From the NCBI RefSeq assembly GCF_000247815.1, contig NC_021675.1:64710460-64774459 (forward strand): a DNA stretch of 64,000 nucleotides, written 5' to 3'. Below the pieces are notes generated by a model, which had not been told where the DNA came from, searched no databases, and worked only from the letters and a program-made list of their open reading frames with translations. Both the position numbers and the translations under genes were made by a program. This document shows, piece by piece, positions 1-11,064 of this stretch; position 1 is the first letter of the stretch, and every line of letters starts with the position of its first letter. Origin of the DNA: Ficedula albicollis. Its lineage: Eukaryota > Chordata > Aves > Passeriformes > Muscicapidae.

Positions 1-3000
1 TAGAAAACACCCGACAAGTATTTCTGCTGAAGACAAGGCCTCTTAATCAGCTTCTGTAGTCTCAGACAACAGGGAACACAGGAAAAAAACCAAATTTGTG
101 AGGCTTTCTCCTACCCAAGTGCAAAAAAGCTTCAGCCAGGACTTGCATCTTAGTCAGTCAGCCTTGAAACACATCCATAGACACCAAGTTTCATTAAAAC
201 AGATTTTAAAATGTTCTAGTTCCAATATCATCCCCTCCCTTCTTTAGAAATATCCTAGATGTCTCATAATTCAAAACACAGAACAGTTTATGTGAATGCT
301 TGGTGGTGATGAGGAAACCCCTCTTTCTACAGGACTGATGGATGGCTCTTGCTCCCTTGCACAGGGTTGATTGGGGGTCAGGAAGACATTTCCCTCCCAG
401 TCAGGAAAGAAGGGACATGAAGATTCATTTGTCTTTTTTTATCCTTTTCCTTTACAGCCAGCGGCCTGGCTGACCCCCTGAATCATTCAGGTCATCATAA
501 AAAAGCCTCAGGCCATGGTGATCACTCTTGTTTTCTGCTTGTGAAACACAGGTTACTCTCCTGAGAATGAAAATGCTTTAGTTTAATTGAAACCTTTGGG
601 CTTAATAAATGAGTACCTTTGTTAAATGTAAAGGCCTGAGGTGAGTAGAGGTCACAGTGGTGCAGTTCAGAGTGTCTGGGGGGCTGGAGAGGCAGAACAG
701 CCTTTGCTTTAGTGAAAGGTAGACAGAGGCACAACAGGCTGTGAAGGGCTTTGAATGAAAAGATGGGGAGTTTGTGGCTGATAGAATTAAAATAGAGCAC
801 GGAAGCAGAGCCACCAGAGTTAGGAGGAGGAGGCTCGTGTGGCTAAAGGACATGGCTAGGCAGCCACTGCAGCAGCAGTGAGGGGCCAGGATGGGAGGGG
901 ATTGTGCTCGTTGAGGGGAAAACTGAGAGGAAAGGAAAAATTCTGTTTGAGTCACAGTGGGCTCAATCCCTCACTTACGTGTCAGGGACAGGATTTCTGA
1001 CAGGCTGTGATTTCAGCTGGAGCAGAGCAGGCAGGTCTGGGAGCATGAGTAGAAATGTGGTGTTTGAACTGCTTTCTGCATGGGCAATTAGCCAGAGATA
1101 TAAGATGTAAGAGAAAACCTTTCAATACTTGAATATCCCCTATGATTAGTATGCACAAATCTATGTGAAGAATTCATGGTTAAAATATTGGGTACATATC
1201 ATTCTGCTTGGCTGAAACACAAGGAAAATTCATCCCTATATTCCTGTTTTGATTTGAGGATTAAAATAATCCCTGTTTTATCTAATCACAGTCAATTTAG
1301 GAATGAGATGAAGTGACATACAGATATTATTGGCTTGCAATCATTTTTTTCTCTAGTGAAGTTTCATGTTTGAAAAATCTTTGTTTCATGAGAGATGGTA
1401 AAAGATATCAAGGCCTGACACTGGGACACTGCCCACTGCACATCACCCACTTCACAGCCAAGTTTGAGGCAGAATATAAGAAAATAATACCTATGCAGAT
1501 ATAAACAATTCTAACATTAAAAAACCATTTATCCAGTGTGTTTCCACAGGAAAATTAATTTGCTAATTGCTCTCTCAGATTCCTGGGTAAGTAAAAGCAG
1601 AAAAGTACTAGAACAGTGCTAACTAACATCTCCTTGAAACAAAAACCAAAATGAAACAAAAAACAAAATGAGACAAAACAAACAAAAAATTGCACAACAA
1701 AAAACAACAAAAAACCCCACACAAAACCCCCACACAAAATGAAAAAAACAACAAAAACCACAAACGAACAAAAACAACAACAACAAAAAAACCCAAAATG
1801 AAGCAAAACCAACCAAAACCAGCCCAAACCAAACAAAAAACCCCCAACCTCAACTCATAAAAAATGAGAAGCAGATGAAATGGCTCATACAGAAATTAAG
1901 GATGGTGACCCATAACAAGTGTGATGTGTTGTGCAGAGTGGGCTTTAAGTAACAGGGCTTACTAATCAAATTGACTTGTTAGTTACATGCCTTCCCTGTG
2001 CCTTGTACTGGAAATCACTAGAGGAGTTTGCAGGAGCTCTGCAAGCCCTGTCCTGGCAGAAAAACTGCAAACCTGAGAACTCCAGCAGCAGGATGCACAT
2101 ACCTGATGCACCTGTGCTGCCCCTGGCTTTTTTAAGGAGACATAAGCTGGGGAAAAGCTCTGGGCTGAGAAAAAGCTCAGTCAAGAGATGAACAAGCCAT
2201 TTGGAAAAGCAGACAAGCGTTGGACAGTCTAGGAAGGAAGTGCTGCATTCAGCAAAAAGAACAAGGCACTTGGAAACGTATGTAGGAAGGACTAGAAACT
2301 TGAGTAGGCAGAAGATGCTTTGGCTGAACTCTTAGTGGTTTAGAGTTCTCAGGAGTGGAGCTGCTCCTCAGGGACTGCAGTGAAAAGCTGAACAATGCTG
2401 TATTGGCTCAGCACATGGAGCTTGATTGGCCCTTTCTGAAATCCGGTGGCTAATTCATACTCTGAAAAAGGAAATATGTCCTGGCCAGTTGGCTCAATGT
2501 AGGAAGAAACAGGCAAGTGTGTAGCTGGAATAACAGGTAATGGAAGTGAAAGGCTAGGTGTAGGAAAAGTCAGCTGTGTGCAGGGGGCACAGGATGGAGT
2601 CACCCTTCCATGAAATCAAATGAAAACTGATCTCGTCATGATTAACTCAACATTTTCAAAATCCTTTAAAGAGTTAACAAGGAACATAATATCTAGCCAG
2701 CTCATAGTGGTATGTGAGAGACCCCTGACTCTAATATCCCTGCATCAGCCCTCTGCTTGTTTCAGATTTTGATACTGAACACTGCTCTGCTTCTCAGTTC
2801 CAGCTTATTTATTTAGCATTCTTATCGATTTATCTCATCTATAGCAAGCTTGTGAATGTAAGTAAGGAAAAGTACCTTATACAATAACTTCATCTATTTG
2901 AGCAGACTGAGCAAGGTCTACATAAAACCCATAAACTGATACATATAATCAGTGGCAGAACTTCCTCTTGTGCCCAGAAGCTGTGAAACCGCTCAGCAGA

Positions 3001-5249
3001 GAGAATGGAGAAGTGTGAAAAGCAGCTTTGATGGGCTCAGCCATGCTCAAACATCCCCTCAAAATAGGAAGAACATCACAGTGAACTCAATCCCCAATTG
3101 AGTTCAACTGGGGACTCAACTGGGGGCTCAAATCTGCTGTGTGTCAGACTCCAGAGTCACTCCAGTGTCTTTTTTCACCCCTTGTGTGGGTTCTCCCTGC
3201 GCTGGGAGATGGAATCCACATTGCCCTCTTGTTCCTCAGGGGGAGACTCTGAGGGAAACAGGATCAGTGAAGGATTTTATTTGATCTGGACTCTTTCTGA
3301 CAGGCTTCATAAATGCATCTTTTAAAACAGAGGCCCCCTCTGCCACTACATATATTTTATGGGGAAGCAGATGAATGGCCAACAGTGATTGCTACAAGAA
3401 GAGAAGTAGCATGATATGGGGTAAATTTACCTGAGACCTGCTATCCCAACCTGCTTGTCTTGCTTCTGTAATTCACTGTTAAGAGAACACTGTATGCAGT
3501 AAATACACTAAGTTTTGGGGTATTAGTGTTGACCTAATCAGTGTCCACAGCAAAACACTTTGCAATCAGTTTGAAATAGTGTTGGAAATGCTCACCTGAC
3601 CTTTACAAGCAGTTGTGCACGTTACAGAGTGTCTGAGCTATTTTTGCACTTCATGACCTTACATCAAATAGCTGCTGGGCTCCTTGTCTACAAACAGTAT
3701 GAAAATAATAACAAAAAAAAGAACTGAGTTGCACAGTCTCCTCTGCTTCCCTTCCTGATCTCAGGTGGTAATTTGCCTAGATAGGCAGCAGCTTAGTTCT
3801 AACACACACCCATAGCATTCAGGTCTGGCTGTTGTTTTTGCCTGAGAGGCAACGCCAGAGTGTCACTCCTGTCTATCTGCCATGCTCTAAGGAGGGGAAA
3901 ACATTCTCTTTCTTGAATACCTGGATCCATGACCTGGATGTGAAGACAGGAGGTTAGAGGAGCTGCTATTTCTTCATGGAAAATGGGAGTCAAGATGGAC
4001 CAAACTCATCCTGTAGTGAAGACTTCCATATTCTTAAGGCAGCAGTTTAGGTGCATAAAGCAATGCTCAGAAGGACATCTTAGAGAAGCCATGCCATCCA
4101 CTGGTTCCCTAGGTGAAAACTGTCCCCTGAGATTCATTCTGCTTGCACCTATTTCAGCTTGTGCTTTACTGTAAAGACAGCTTTGTGTCTCTCTTTAGTT
4201 TGTTTTCTTCCCCTCTCTGTTTTTTTTTCTTTTTAATTTAGAAACCTGCCCACATTCGTGTCTCACTGTTTTGTTGGAAACAGATGGCCCTTCCTGAAGA
4301 CACACAGTTGAGTGAACAGACACGGACCACTTTACCATGTGGTAGCATGTTTGTAATTAGATATTTAAAGTGCTAGACAATTACTATCGAACCTTGTCAT
4401 GAGGGAAATTTAGGTCTGTGTTTACCAAGATCTGAATTATAAACTGGATTCCTGCCAGGGCTTTACTCTTGGGTATATAACGAAAGAAGACTCTGGTTGA
4501 ATACTGAGTGACATTGATTAGAGCTACCACCTGCCCTGTCTCAGACATGATCACTCACTCCTCTCTCCCACCCCGTCCTGTAGGTTTTGTTGACCATTGC
4601 AAGTGGTTTCCCATCTGATAAGTTTTGGGATCATAGGAGGTACCACCTCTGCAACATCTCTAGTTAAAGGCTCATCTTCCCACCTGGCTTTGGACAATAG
4701 AAAGGTAAAACCACTTCCATCCCAAAAGAAGCCATTGTCACACTGTCACATTGTGAAAAACATAAATTTGGAGAGGAGAATGGAAAATGATAGATCAGGG
4801 GAGAAATTTCATAGGGGGAATTATAGAAGAAGAGAATAATTCCTGCGAAGTTTTGCCCTAGATGGAAATGCCCAGCCCGTGGAAGCTGAGAGCAGCAGCA
4901 CTGGCTGCTGGGGAAGTGCAGCTGTGCTCCCTTCATGTGCCTCCCCCAAAGCTGCAGCCACGGCTGTGACTGAACAGTTGCAACCAAGAAACTTCAGTTT
5001 CAGATACATGAGGTTCCCTCTGGTTTTACCCTGCTTGAAACAGAAACAATACAGGAGTCTGGAGGAAAGTATTATGGAAACACAAATGTTTTCAAACTAT
5101 AGTTTAACAAATGGTTAAAGTCATAGGTAAAGGAAAGCCAGTTTTACATTAAAATCTCACACTTGAGCTGCTCTACTCCAATGGAATACTTATAATGGTT
5201 GTGAAAGACAAATTGTATCATGACTTCATTTTAAAAAACAAACAAAAAA
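1..5249. other. Upstream intergenic DNA, no gene recognised
   Basis: AT-rich, non-repetitive-looking sequence with only short open frames on both strands, none resembling a known protein. No exon with convincing splice sites, RNA gene or recognisable transposon was seen. In human, FAM53A lies next to SLBP on the same strand, so a 3' UTR of an upstream gene could be here. No SLBP coding exon, such as its histone-stem-loop-binding domain, was recognised. The one notable internal feature is the A/C-rich tract near 1.63-1.86 kb. Confidence 0.6.
1628..1862. repeat. A/C-rich low-complexity tract
   Basis: About 230 bases built almost only of A and C on the + strand (AAAAC, CAACAAA and ACCAAAA-type words), with few G or T. 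It produces overlapping Phe/Leu/Val/Cys-rich open frames on the - strand, which are compositional artefacts. It may be the expanded and decayed A-rich tail of an old insertion, but no transposon body was recognised beside it. Confidence 0.85.
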
Positions 5250-5469
5250 TTGTTAATTCTAAATTTGGATAAGGATTTAGCAACTAAATGCTTCAGGGAT
5301 AACTTGTTTTCAATGGGGAATTCTGCGAACAAGAACTGATTACAAGATGGAGCCAAATCCCTGCCAAGGATCATGGAAGCAGATGAACTACAATTTCCCA
5401 TGCACCAGAATCCACAATAAGGCCAGGAGCAAAATGAGCACAATCACAAAGCATTTCAAGAGCCAGGAG
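5250..5469. repeat. Diverged duplicate segment, copy 1
   Basis: Aligns over its full length to 6521-6755. Shared blocks include TTGTTTTC-ATGGGGAA, TCTGCGAACAA, CAAATCCCTGCCAAGGAT, GAACTACAAT-TCCCAT and GGCCAGGAGCAAAATGA. Identity is roughly three quarters or more by eye, with small indels. It is much older than the near-identical local duplications elsewhere in the window. It carries an ACTACAATTTCCCATG motif resembling the ZNF143/STAF site. Both copies keep a homologous open frame on the - strand (MGNCSSSAS here). It may be an unclassified interspersed repeat or a duplicated promoter element. Confidence 0.9.
5387..5402 (+). promoter_or_regulatory. ZNF143/STAF-like motif in duplicate copy 1
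   Basis: ACTACAATTTCCCATG resembles the ACTACAATTCCCA core of the vertebrate ZNF143/STAF binding site, with one extra T. The matching position of copy 2 has ACTACAATCTCCCAT. The motif match is seen in the sequence; binding is inferred. Confidence 0.5.
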
Positions 5470-5918
5470 TGAGCAATGGGAGAAAGTTGTGTACTTTCTT
5501 CTGTGTACCTGTAATCGCTTGCAAGATCTTTCTGAAGAGAGGTATGTGTTGATCTTACAGAGAACTAGAACACTGATTTAAATATTCATTGTATAATCAG
5601 GGGAAGGAATCTTGGAAAACTATGTGAAAAAAGTACTGTGGGGTTGTAGAGAGTGCAGAAGATGGGAGGACAGTGATGAAGACCAGCAGTAAAACCTGGT
5701 AATGTTGTTTAAAATAAAATTTAATTTATTGGTCTCTTAAGGTCTAAATTTGAAAGTAAGCTAGCCAAAGTAAACATTCCCCAGGAATACAATTTTGGTT
5801 TGGACTCTGCATTGCAACGTTAACTCGGTTATCTCTCGCAGCATTGTCCTGTAATTCAGCGAAATCTCCCAGGGAAATAAGGTAAATTCAGCTGAAACAC
5901 TCGAGGGTCGAAGGAGAG

Positions 5919-5924
5919 GTGAGT
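5919..5924 (+). other. Strong candidate 5' splice site (unassigned)
   Basis: GAG|GTGAGTG matches the vertebrate donor consensus very well and lies on the upstream shoulder of the CpG island. It could end a noncoding first exon, of FAM53A or another transcript, starting a little upstream. No start site or matching acceptor can be assigned from the sequence, so it may equally be a chance match. Confidence 0.25.
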
Positions 5925-6235
5925 GAAATACCACTCCATGCGCAAACACGGAAGAACAGGTTGCAGAAGGCTGAAACAACAGATGGTTGTCTCAGGGACC
6001 AGAAGAGCTTGGTAACAGTTCCCGTGAATAAGAAGTACCTGCACCGCAGTAATGTTAGGCCTGTGGGCAGCAGTAAATCAGGGTTCGGTTTCTCATGACG
6101 TTGAGGATTATGCACCCACATAAAGCAGCCTCTGCCCTGACAAGCGCACGGCGCAGTTGCTGTCCAAACACATCCCACTTCCTCGCTCGGGCTGACTCAC
6201 GGCCGCCCCTGAGAAGCTGCCATCGGAGCGGCTCC

Positions 6236-6237
<2 letters not shown>

Positions 6238-6330
<93 letters not shown>
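6238..6330 (+). repeat. Pure G homopolymer, 93 bases
   Basis: Uninterrupted G. The sequence on each side is the same word: GGCTCCCCGGGG enters the run on the left and GGCTCCCCGGGG resumes on the right. This is what results when two contig ends that overlap are joined through a poly-G filler. It could also be a true G tract within a tandem GGCTCCCC-G(n) repeat. Poly-Gly and poly-Pro frames crossing it are not genes. Confidence 0.95.
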
Positions 6331-6441
6331 CTCCCCGGGGGCGAGCAGCCGCGCCCGGGGGCGACGAGGAGCTGCCGGCGGCGGGAGGCAGCGGGAGCGG
6401 GCAAGCAGAGGGCAGTGTAAGCACGCGGACACTGCGCTGTG

Positions 6442-6465
6442 GGCGGCGGCGGCGGCGGCGGCGGC
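6442..6465 (+). repeat. (GGC)8 trinucleotide repeat
   Basis: Eight uninterrupted GGC units inside the CpG island. CGG/GGC repeats of this kind are common in 5' UTRs and promoters and are often length-polymorphic. No coding role is supported. Confidence 0.9.
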
Positions 6466-6520
6466 TCGGCCCGCGGGCGAGCACACCGCATCGCTTCCTT
6501 CTTATCGAAAATAAAATAAA

Positions 6521-6755
6521 TTGATAATTCTAAGTTTGGATAGGATTGAGCGGTGAAATGCTGCAGGGGATGACTTGTTTTCCATGGGGAAGTCTGCGAA
6601 CAAAAAAGCTGATTGCAAGGATGGTGTCAAATCCCTGCCAAGGATACGGACAGGGACCGTGGAAGCAGGTGAACTACAATCTCCCATAGAACAGAACCCA
6701 CAAGTGGGCCAGGAGCAAAATGATCACAGGCAGAAAGGGTGCCAAGAGCCAGGAG
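6521..6755. repeat. Diverged duplicate segment, copy 2
   Basis: Homologous to 5250-5469, about 1.27 kb upstream in the same orientation, and embedded inside the CpG island. Relative to copy 1 it has a net 3-base insertion near 6610 and a 12-base insertion near 6648-6660. Both are multiples of three, so the homologous - strand frame stays open (MGDCSSPAS here). In copy 2 a TGA lies just upstream where copy 1 has a Cys codon. Functional coding is unproven. Confidence 0.9.
6673..6687 (+). promoter_or_regulatory. ZNF143/STAF-like motif in duplicate copy 2
   Basis: ACTACAATCTCCCAT occupies the position equivalent to the motif at 5387 in copy 1. Together with the reverse-oriented match near 6960 it gives the promoter region several ZNF143-like sites, but all are motif matches only. 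Confidence 0.5.
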
Positions 6756-6839
6756 GAGGAGGAAGGGAAATCGGAAGAGGAGGGGGAAGAAGACGAGAAC
6801 GAAGATGAGAAAAGGAAAGTAGGAGGAGGAGGAGGAGGG
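6751..6839 (+). repeat. Polypurine tract (GGA/GAA-rich)
   Basis: About 90 bases almost wholly of A and G on the + strand (AGGAGG, GGAAGAGG, GAAGAAGACGAG), ending in five GGA units. Such promoter-proximal polypurine tracts can form triplex DNA. Coding potential on either strand is compositional only. Confidence 0.85.
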
Positions 6840-6875
6840 TGCGCAGCCCCCTTGCGGCTCCATCCGGGCACGCGA

Positions 6876-6883
6876 TGACGTCA
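6876..6883. promoter_or_regulatory. Palindromic cAMP response element
   Basis: TGACGTCA, the full 8-base CRE bound by CREB/ATF factors, in the sequence GCGATGACGTCATCACT. It lies within the CpG island, where functional CREs are usually found near transcription starts. The site is seen; factor binding and regulation of FAM53A are inferred. Confidence 0.65.
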
Positions 6884-6956
6884 TCACTCCCGCGCGCCTC
6901 TCGCCCCTCCGCACGCGCGCTGCCCAGGCAGTGACAGCCGCGCGCCGCCGCAAGGC

Positions 6957-6975
6957 CTCCTGGGGGCTGTAGTCC
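6957..6975 (-). promoter_or_regulatory. ZNF143-like motif, reverse orientation
   Basis: CTCCTGGGGGCTGTAGTCC reads GGACTACAGCCCCCAGGAG on the - strand. This resembles the ACTACA-N-TCCCAG pattern of ZNF143/STAF sites in CpG-island promoters. It lies about 75 bases downstream of the CRE. Confidence 0.5.
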
Positions 6976-7021
6976 AGCGCGCGCTCCCCACCCCGCCCGG
7001 CACCACAGCTGCGCGTCCCTG

Positions 7022-7701
<680 letters not shown>

Positions 7702-7807
7702 CCTGCGGGGCGGGGGTGTCACCCCGAGCCTGCGCTTCCCCGCAGCGGCACCTCCTGCTGCCGCAGGGCTGCAGCCTGCTCATCCCTCCGGTTACCTCGG
7801 CTCGTAG

Positions 7808-7813
7808 GTAAAG
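7808..7813 (+). other. Candidate 5' splice site of a noncoding first exon
   Basis: TAG|GTAAAG at the downstream part of the CpG island is a reasonable donor. It is well placed for a 5' UTR exon of FAM53A that would splice to the acceptor at 29210-29211 or 28821-28822. Position +5 is A rather than the preferred G. No transcript evidence is available. Confidence 0.3.
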
Positions 7814-7875
7814 CGGTGTGGATATCGTGCGCTGTGTTGTTATTGTCCGTGCTCGGCCCGGGCCGCGCTCCCCCC

Positions 7876-7890
7876 GCAGCGCCGGTGCTG

Positions 7891-7977
<87 letters not shown>

Positions 7978-7989
7978 CGCCGGTGCTGC
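7876..7989 (+). repeat. 83-base G run between identical 16-bp direct repeats
   Basis: GCAGCGCCGGTGCTGC occurs exactly at 7876-7891 and again at 7974-7989. The whole space between (7892-7974) is G, and the last G is shared with the second copy. An exact flanking repeat with a homopolymer in the gap is the expected sign of two overlapping contig ends joined by artificial poly-G. Confidence 0.95.
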
Positions 7990-8320
7990 TGCCGTGCGCC
8001 GCTGGGCGCCGGAGGCCGGGAGGCAGAAAACCCGTAACCCCCCAGAATTGAGTTCTTAGCGTTAATGGGCGCTGTGAGGCTGGATCCGGGCTGCCGTGTG
8101 TCCCGGGCCTGGCCCGGCCCGGCCGTGCGGGGAAGGGAAGCGAAGGTGCCCGGGCCGGCGGGGCTCGGACATTCCTTTGTGCCGCTGCCCTGGAAACACA
8201 TGTCTGCAGGCACGTACCCCGGCGATTTTGAGGCGATTCCCCCCTGTCTGGCTCAAGGATAGAGTTACCTCTTTGGAAGTGCCTGCTTTTCCACAGTAGC
8301 TGCCTTCCGTAGTGATTGCT

Positions 8321-8590
8321 GGGTGGAAGCGGTGGTTATTTTCTTCCTTCACCTCCCCCCAGCAATGGGAAAGTTGATTTCTAGTTTATGGCCACGCTGG
8401 GTGGAAGCGGTGGTTATTTTCTTCCTTCACCTCCCCCCAGCAATGGGAAAGTTGATTTCTAGTTTATGGCCACGAAGTGTAAGGACCAGTTTCTGGGTGG
8501 AAGCAGTGGTTATTTTCTTCCTTCGCCTCCCCTCAGCAATGGGAAAGTTGATTTTTAGTTTATGGCCACGAAGTGTAAGGACCAGTTGGA
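8321..8590 (+). repeat. Threefold tandem repeat, 78/96/96 bp
   Basis: Units start with GGGTGGAAGC at 8321, GTGGAAGC in the same register at 8399, and again at 8495. Copies 2 and 3 carry an 18-base extension (AAGTGTAAGGACCAGTT) that copy 1 lacks. All periods are multiples of three, so a + strand frame stays open through all copies (repeating AMGKLI). Copies 1 and 2 are almost identical and copy 3 differs at several bases. No protein family is recognised. Confidence 0.95.
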
Positions 8591-10927
8591 CTCGGTGGGC
8601 GAGTGAATGGGCTCTTTGTGTTAGCCCTGCTTTTCTCAAGGCAATAACATGGCTTTGTTCTGGTTATTTGGCTTATTAAATGTCTCCTGGCCTGCTGGAA
8701 GGCTGGCTAGAAGCGTGTGGTTGAAATTCTGGGTGCAATTTCAGGAGGTCGCTTCAGGTCCTGTGAGATAGAGCAGGCACCCGCTGTGGTTGGTGTTCAG
8801 GGATCTGAGCTCCTGGGGTCGGGATGGAAAAGTTGAGGCGTTTTCCCCTTTAGGGAAGGACATCCCCATCCCAGCTTTGGAGCAGCATCTCAGCTTTGGG
8901 GTGTCAGGGTTGAGAGGGCCTGGGGGGTTCTGTCCCTGTCTTTCACCAGGAGCTCCAAGTGCTCTGCCTGGGGATGAGTTGAGCCAGCTGGTCAAATCCA
9001 TTTTCTGGTTCACTGTGCCTACATTAAAATTAGCTCCTGAGAACAGTTCTTGGAGCGTTTACTGTTGCATTGCCTCCCGTTCATTTGCCTGACTGATAGC
9101 AAATATTTTTGTCAGAAAAATTTGCCATTTTTGGCAAGAACCAGTAAGTTTGTATCTCTTGTGGCAAGCTGAAGCGTTTCTGGGTGTGTTTTAATAGTGA
9201 ATGGTCTGCTTGCTTCTAGTGGGGCTTATGAAATGTGGAGCACAATGTTTGCTGAATAGCAGAAACTTTCCTGATGAAGCACGTTACTTGATCTGGTTTT
9301 ATTGGAGGTGCAGTATACTTGTTCAAGCCCAAAAAGCCTGTTATCCTTTCAGTTATTGAGCTTCCAAAAATGCCTGGAAGAATTGTGCTCAGAGGCAGGA
9401 GACTAAAACATACATTTTAAGTAGCTCTACATAAACTGGTGGAACTCTGAGCTAGAAAATGGGTTCACTACTCACTCATTTTTAATTTCCTTGAAATACT
9501 GTTCATATTAACATGTCTGGTGTTTTTAATGAGCTCTGTTTTTTTGCCTCGGTAGCAAGATGCTACTCTTCATCCTATGGAAACAAATGCTGCCTATTAG
9601 ACACAAACTCAAAGTAGTGATCTGCAAGATCAGCCCCCTAATGAGATGATGCCCTTTTGGGATGTTCCTGTGGAAATCTGGCAGTCCTCTAGCGGCCTTT
9701 ACCTGCCAGTGCGTAACCCATAGTTATTGTCCTTTTAACTGGGGAATTAAAGTTGGGTAAATTATTGTAAGGGGATATTTTAAATTCAGGATGGTTAAAC
9801 TACCCTACTTCCTTTCAAAAAGCTGTTTTTCTGCAGGGTGCTATGGTTCAGAAGAATGAGGAGGCTGAGAGAAGAAATATTTATCTTTGCAGCCATTGTG
9901 CTGAGCTTTGGGAGTTTAGTAGAGATGTAAAACTCTTATGTATGAAAATATGGTGGGCAGATAAATTGAAAGCCTGACTGTACTGAGAAGACTGCAATTT
10001 ATTGCATGGATTGCTTTATTTAAAACAAAACCTTGAAGGATTTATTCTTTCCTTTAGGAATTCCTTGAGAGTCTGGTAGCCATTACTGTGGCTCCCTTTT
10101 TTTAGTTCCTTCTTTTCCCTTCTCTGTGCTTTCTCCCCCTTCCTCTGTTGCCTCCCCCAATCTACATTCCTTTGTGTTAGCAGTGATGATGGCAGTTCTA
10201 GTCACCTCCTGTGGTTTGATAGATTATTCCCTTTAGAATCATGGTGTACTTAAAACTTTCCAAACACAATTCTTGCCTTGCTCCTCCACTTTTTTGATGC
10301 TGGCTTTGAGTTTTGTTCTAAAAACTTGTCCTCTGTGGTTCTGCTTTGAGTTGTCTTAAAAAGTAGTAAGAAGTCTCCTTAAGCCTTGAGTGGAAAACAT
10401 TAGTATTTATGTTTGATTTATTTTATGATTTACATTTCTTTTTGTGTATGTTGATGGTCATAATGTAAACAGAAATTTTGTATTTTGGCAACAGGGAGCT
10501 GCTCTCTCCCTTGCAAGCTCATAAGTTCTGTGCTTTCTTTTTTGACAAAACTTTGCTTGCTTTAAACTGTAATTTTAATTTTTGTGAAATAAACTCCTTG
10601 GACTTTTTTGATTACTGCATTCTTGAGAGCTGGTAGTCAGGTAAGAATGATCTTGCAGGCACTCTATTTAAAAATGCAAGGGATTCCTGTCCATTATGGA
10701 ATTATCTCTACCTTTTACTTTACATATTGTAAGTAACAAAACCTTACTGGGGGGAGGGTGAAACTGCTCACAAAAACCTGCGGAGGGCTTTGTGAGCACT
10801 CCTGAAGGAGGGGTTAATCAGCACAGGGAACCCCTGTTCAGTTCTAGGGAAGAAGTTCATGGCTAGAAGTACAGCTACTTGAAGTGCAGTGTCTGATAGT
10901 TTCTTGGGAGGTAAGCTTTAATCTCCT

Positions 10928-11064
10928 GATTCTGTACATGGACAGTGTGGTTTTTGGTTATCAGAAAGTTTGTGTCCTTAAAGAGATCTTAGCACTTTGA
11001 TTCTGTACATGGGCAGTGTGGTTTTTGGTTATAAAGTTTGTGTCCTTAAAGAGATCTTAGCACT
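10928..11064 (+). repeat. Tandem duplication, about 71 bp
   Basis: GATTCTGTACATGG-CAGTGTGG...CTTAGCACT occurs at 10928-10998 and again immediately at 10999-11064. Copy 2 differs by one substitution and a small deletion (TCAGA missing). Confidence 0.95.

Noticed and set aside
1555..1853. Hydrophobic Phe/Cys/Val-rich frames that look like membrane proteins
   Set aside because: Reverse translation of an A/C-rich low-complexity tract; overlapping frames give the same composition.
1..6000. Possible 3' end of the neighbouring SLBP gene
   Set aside because: Expected from human gene order, but no SLBP coding block or clear terminal exon could be recognised.
6055..6514. Poly-Gly and poly-Pro frames of 95-143 residues
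   Set aside because: Products of the 93-base G run and the GGC repeat in the CpG island; no conserved flanks.
7719..8213. 164-residue - strand frame in the CpG island
   Set aside because: Low-complexity Pro/Ala/Gly/Arg composition from GC-rich DNA plus the 83-base G run; no recognised domain.
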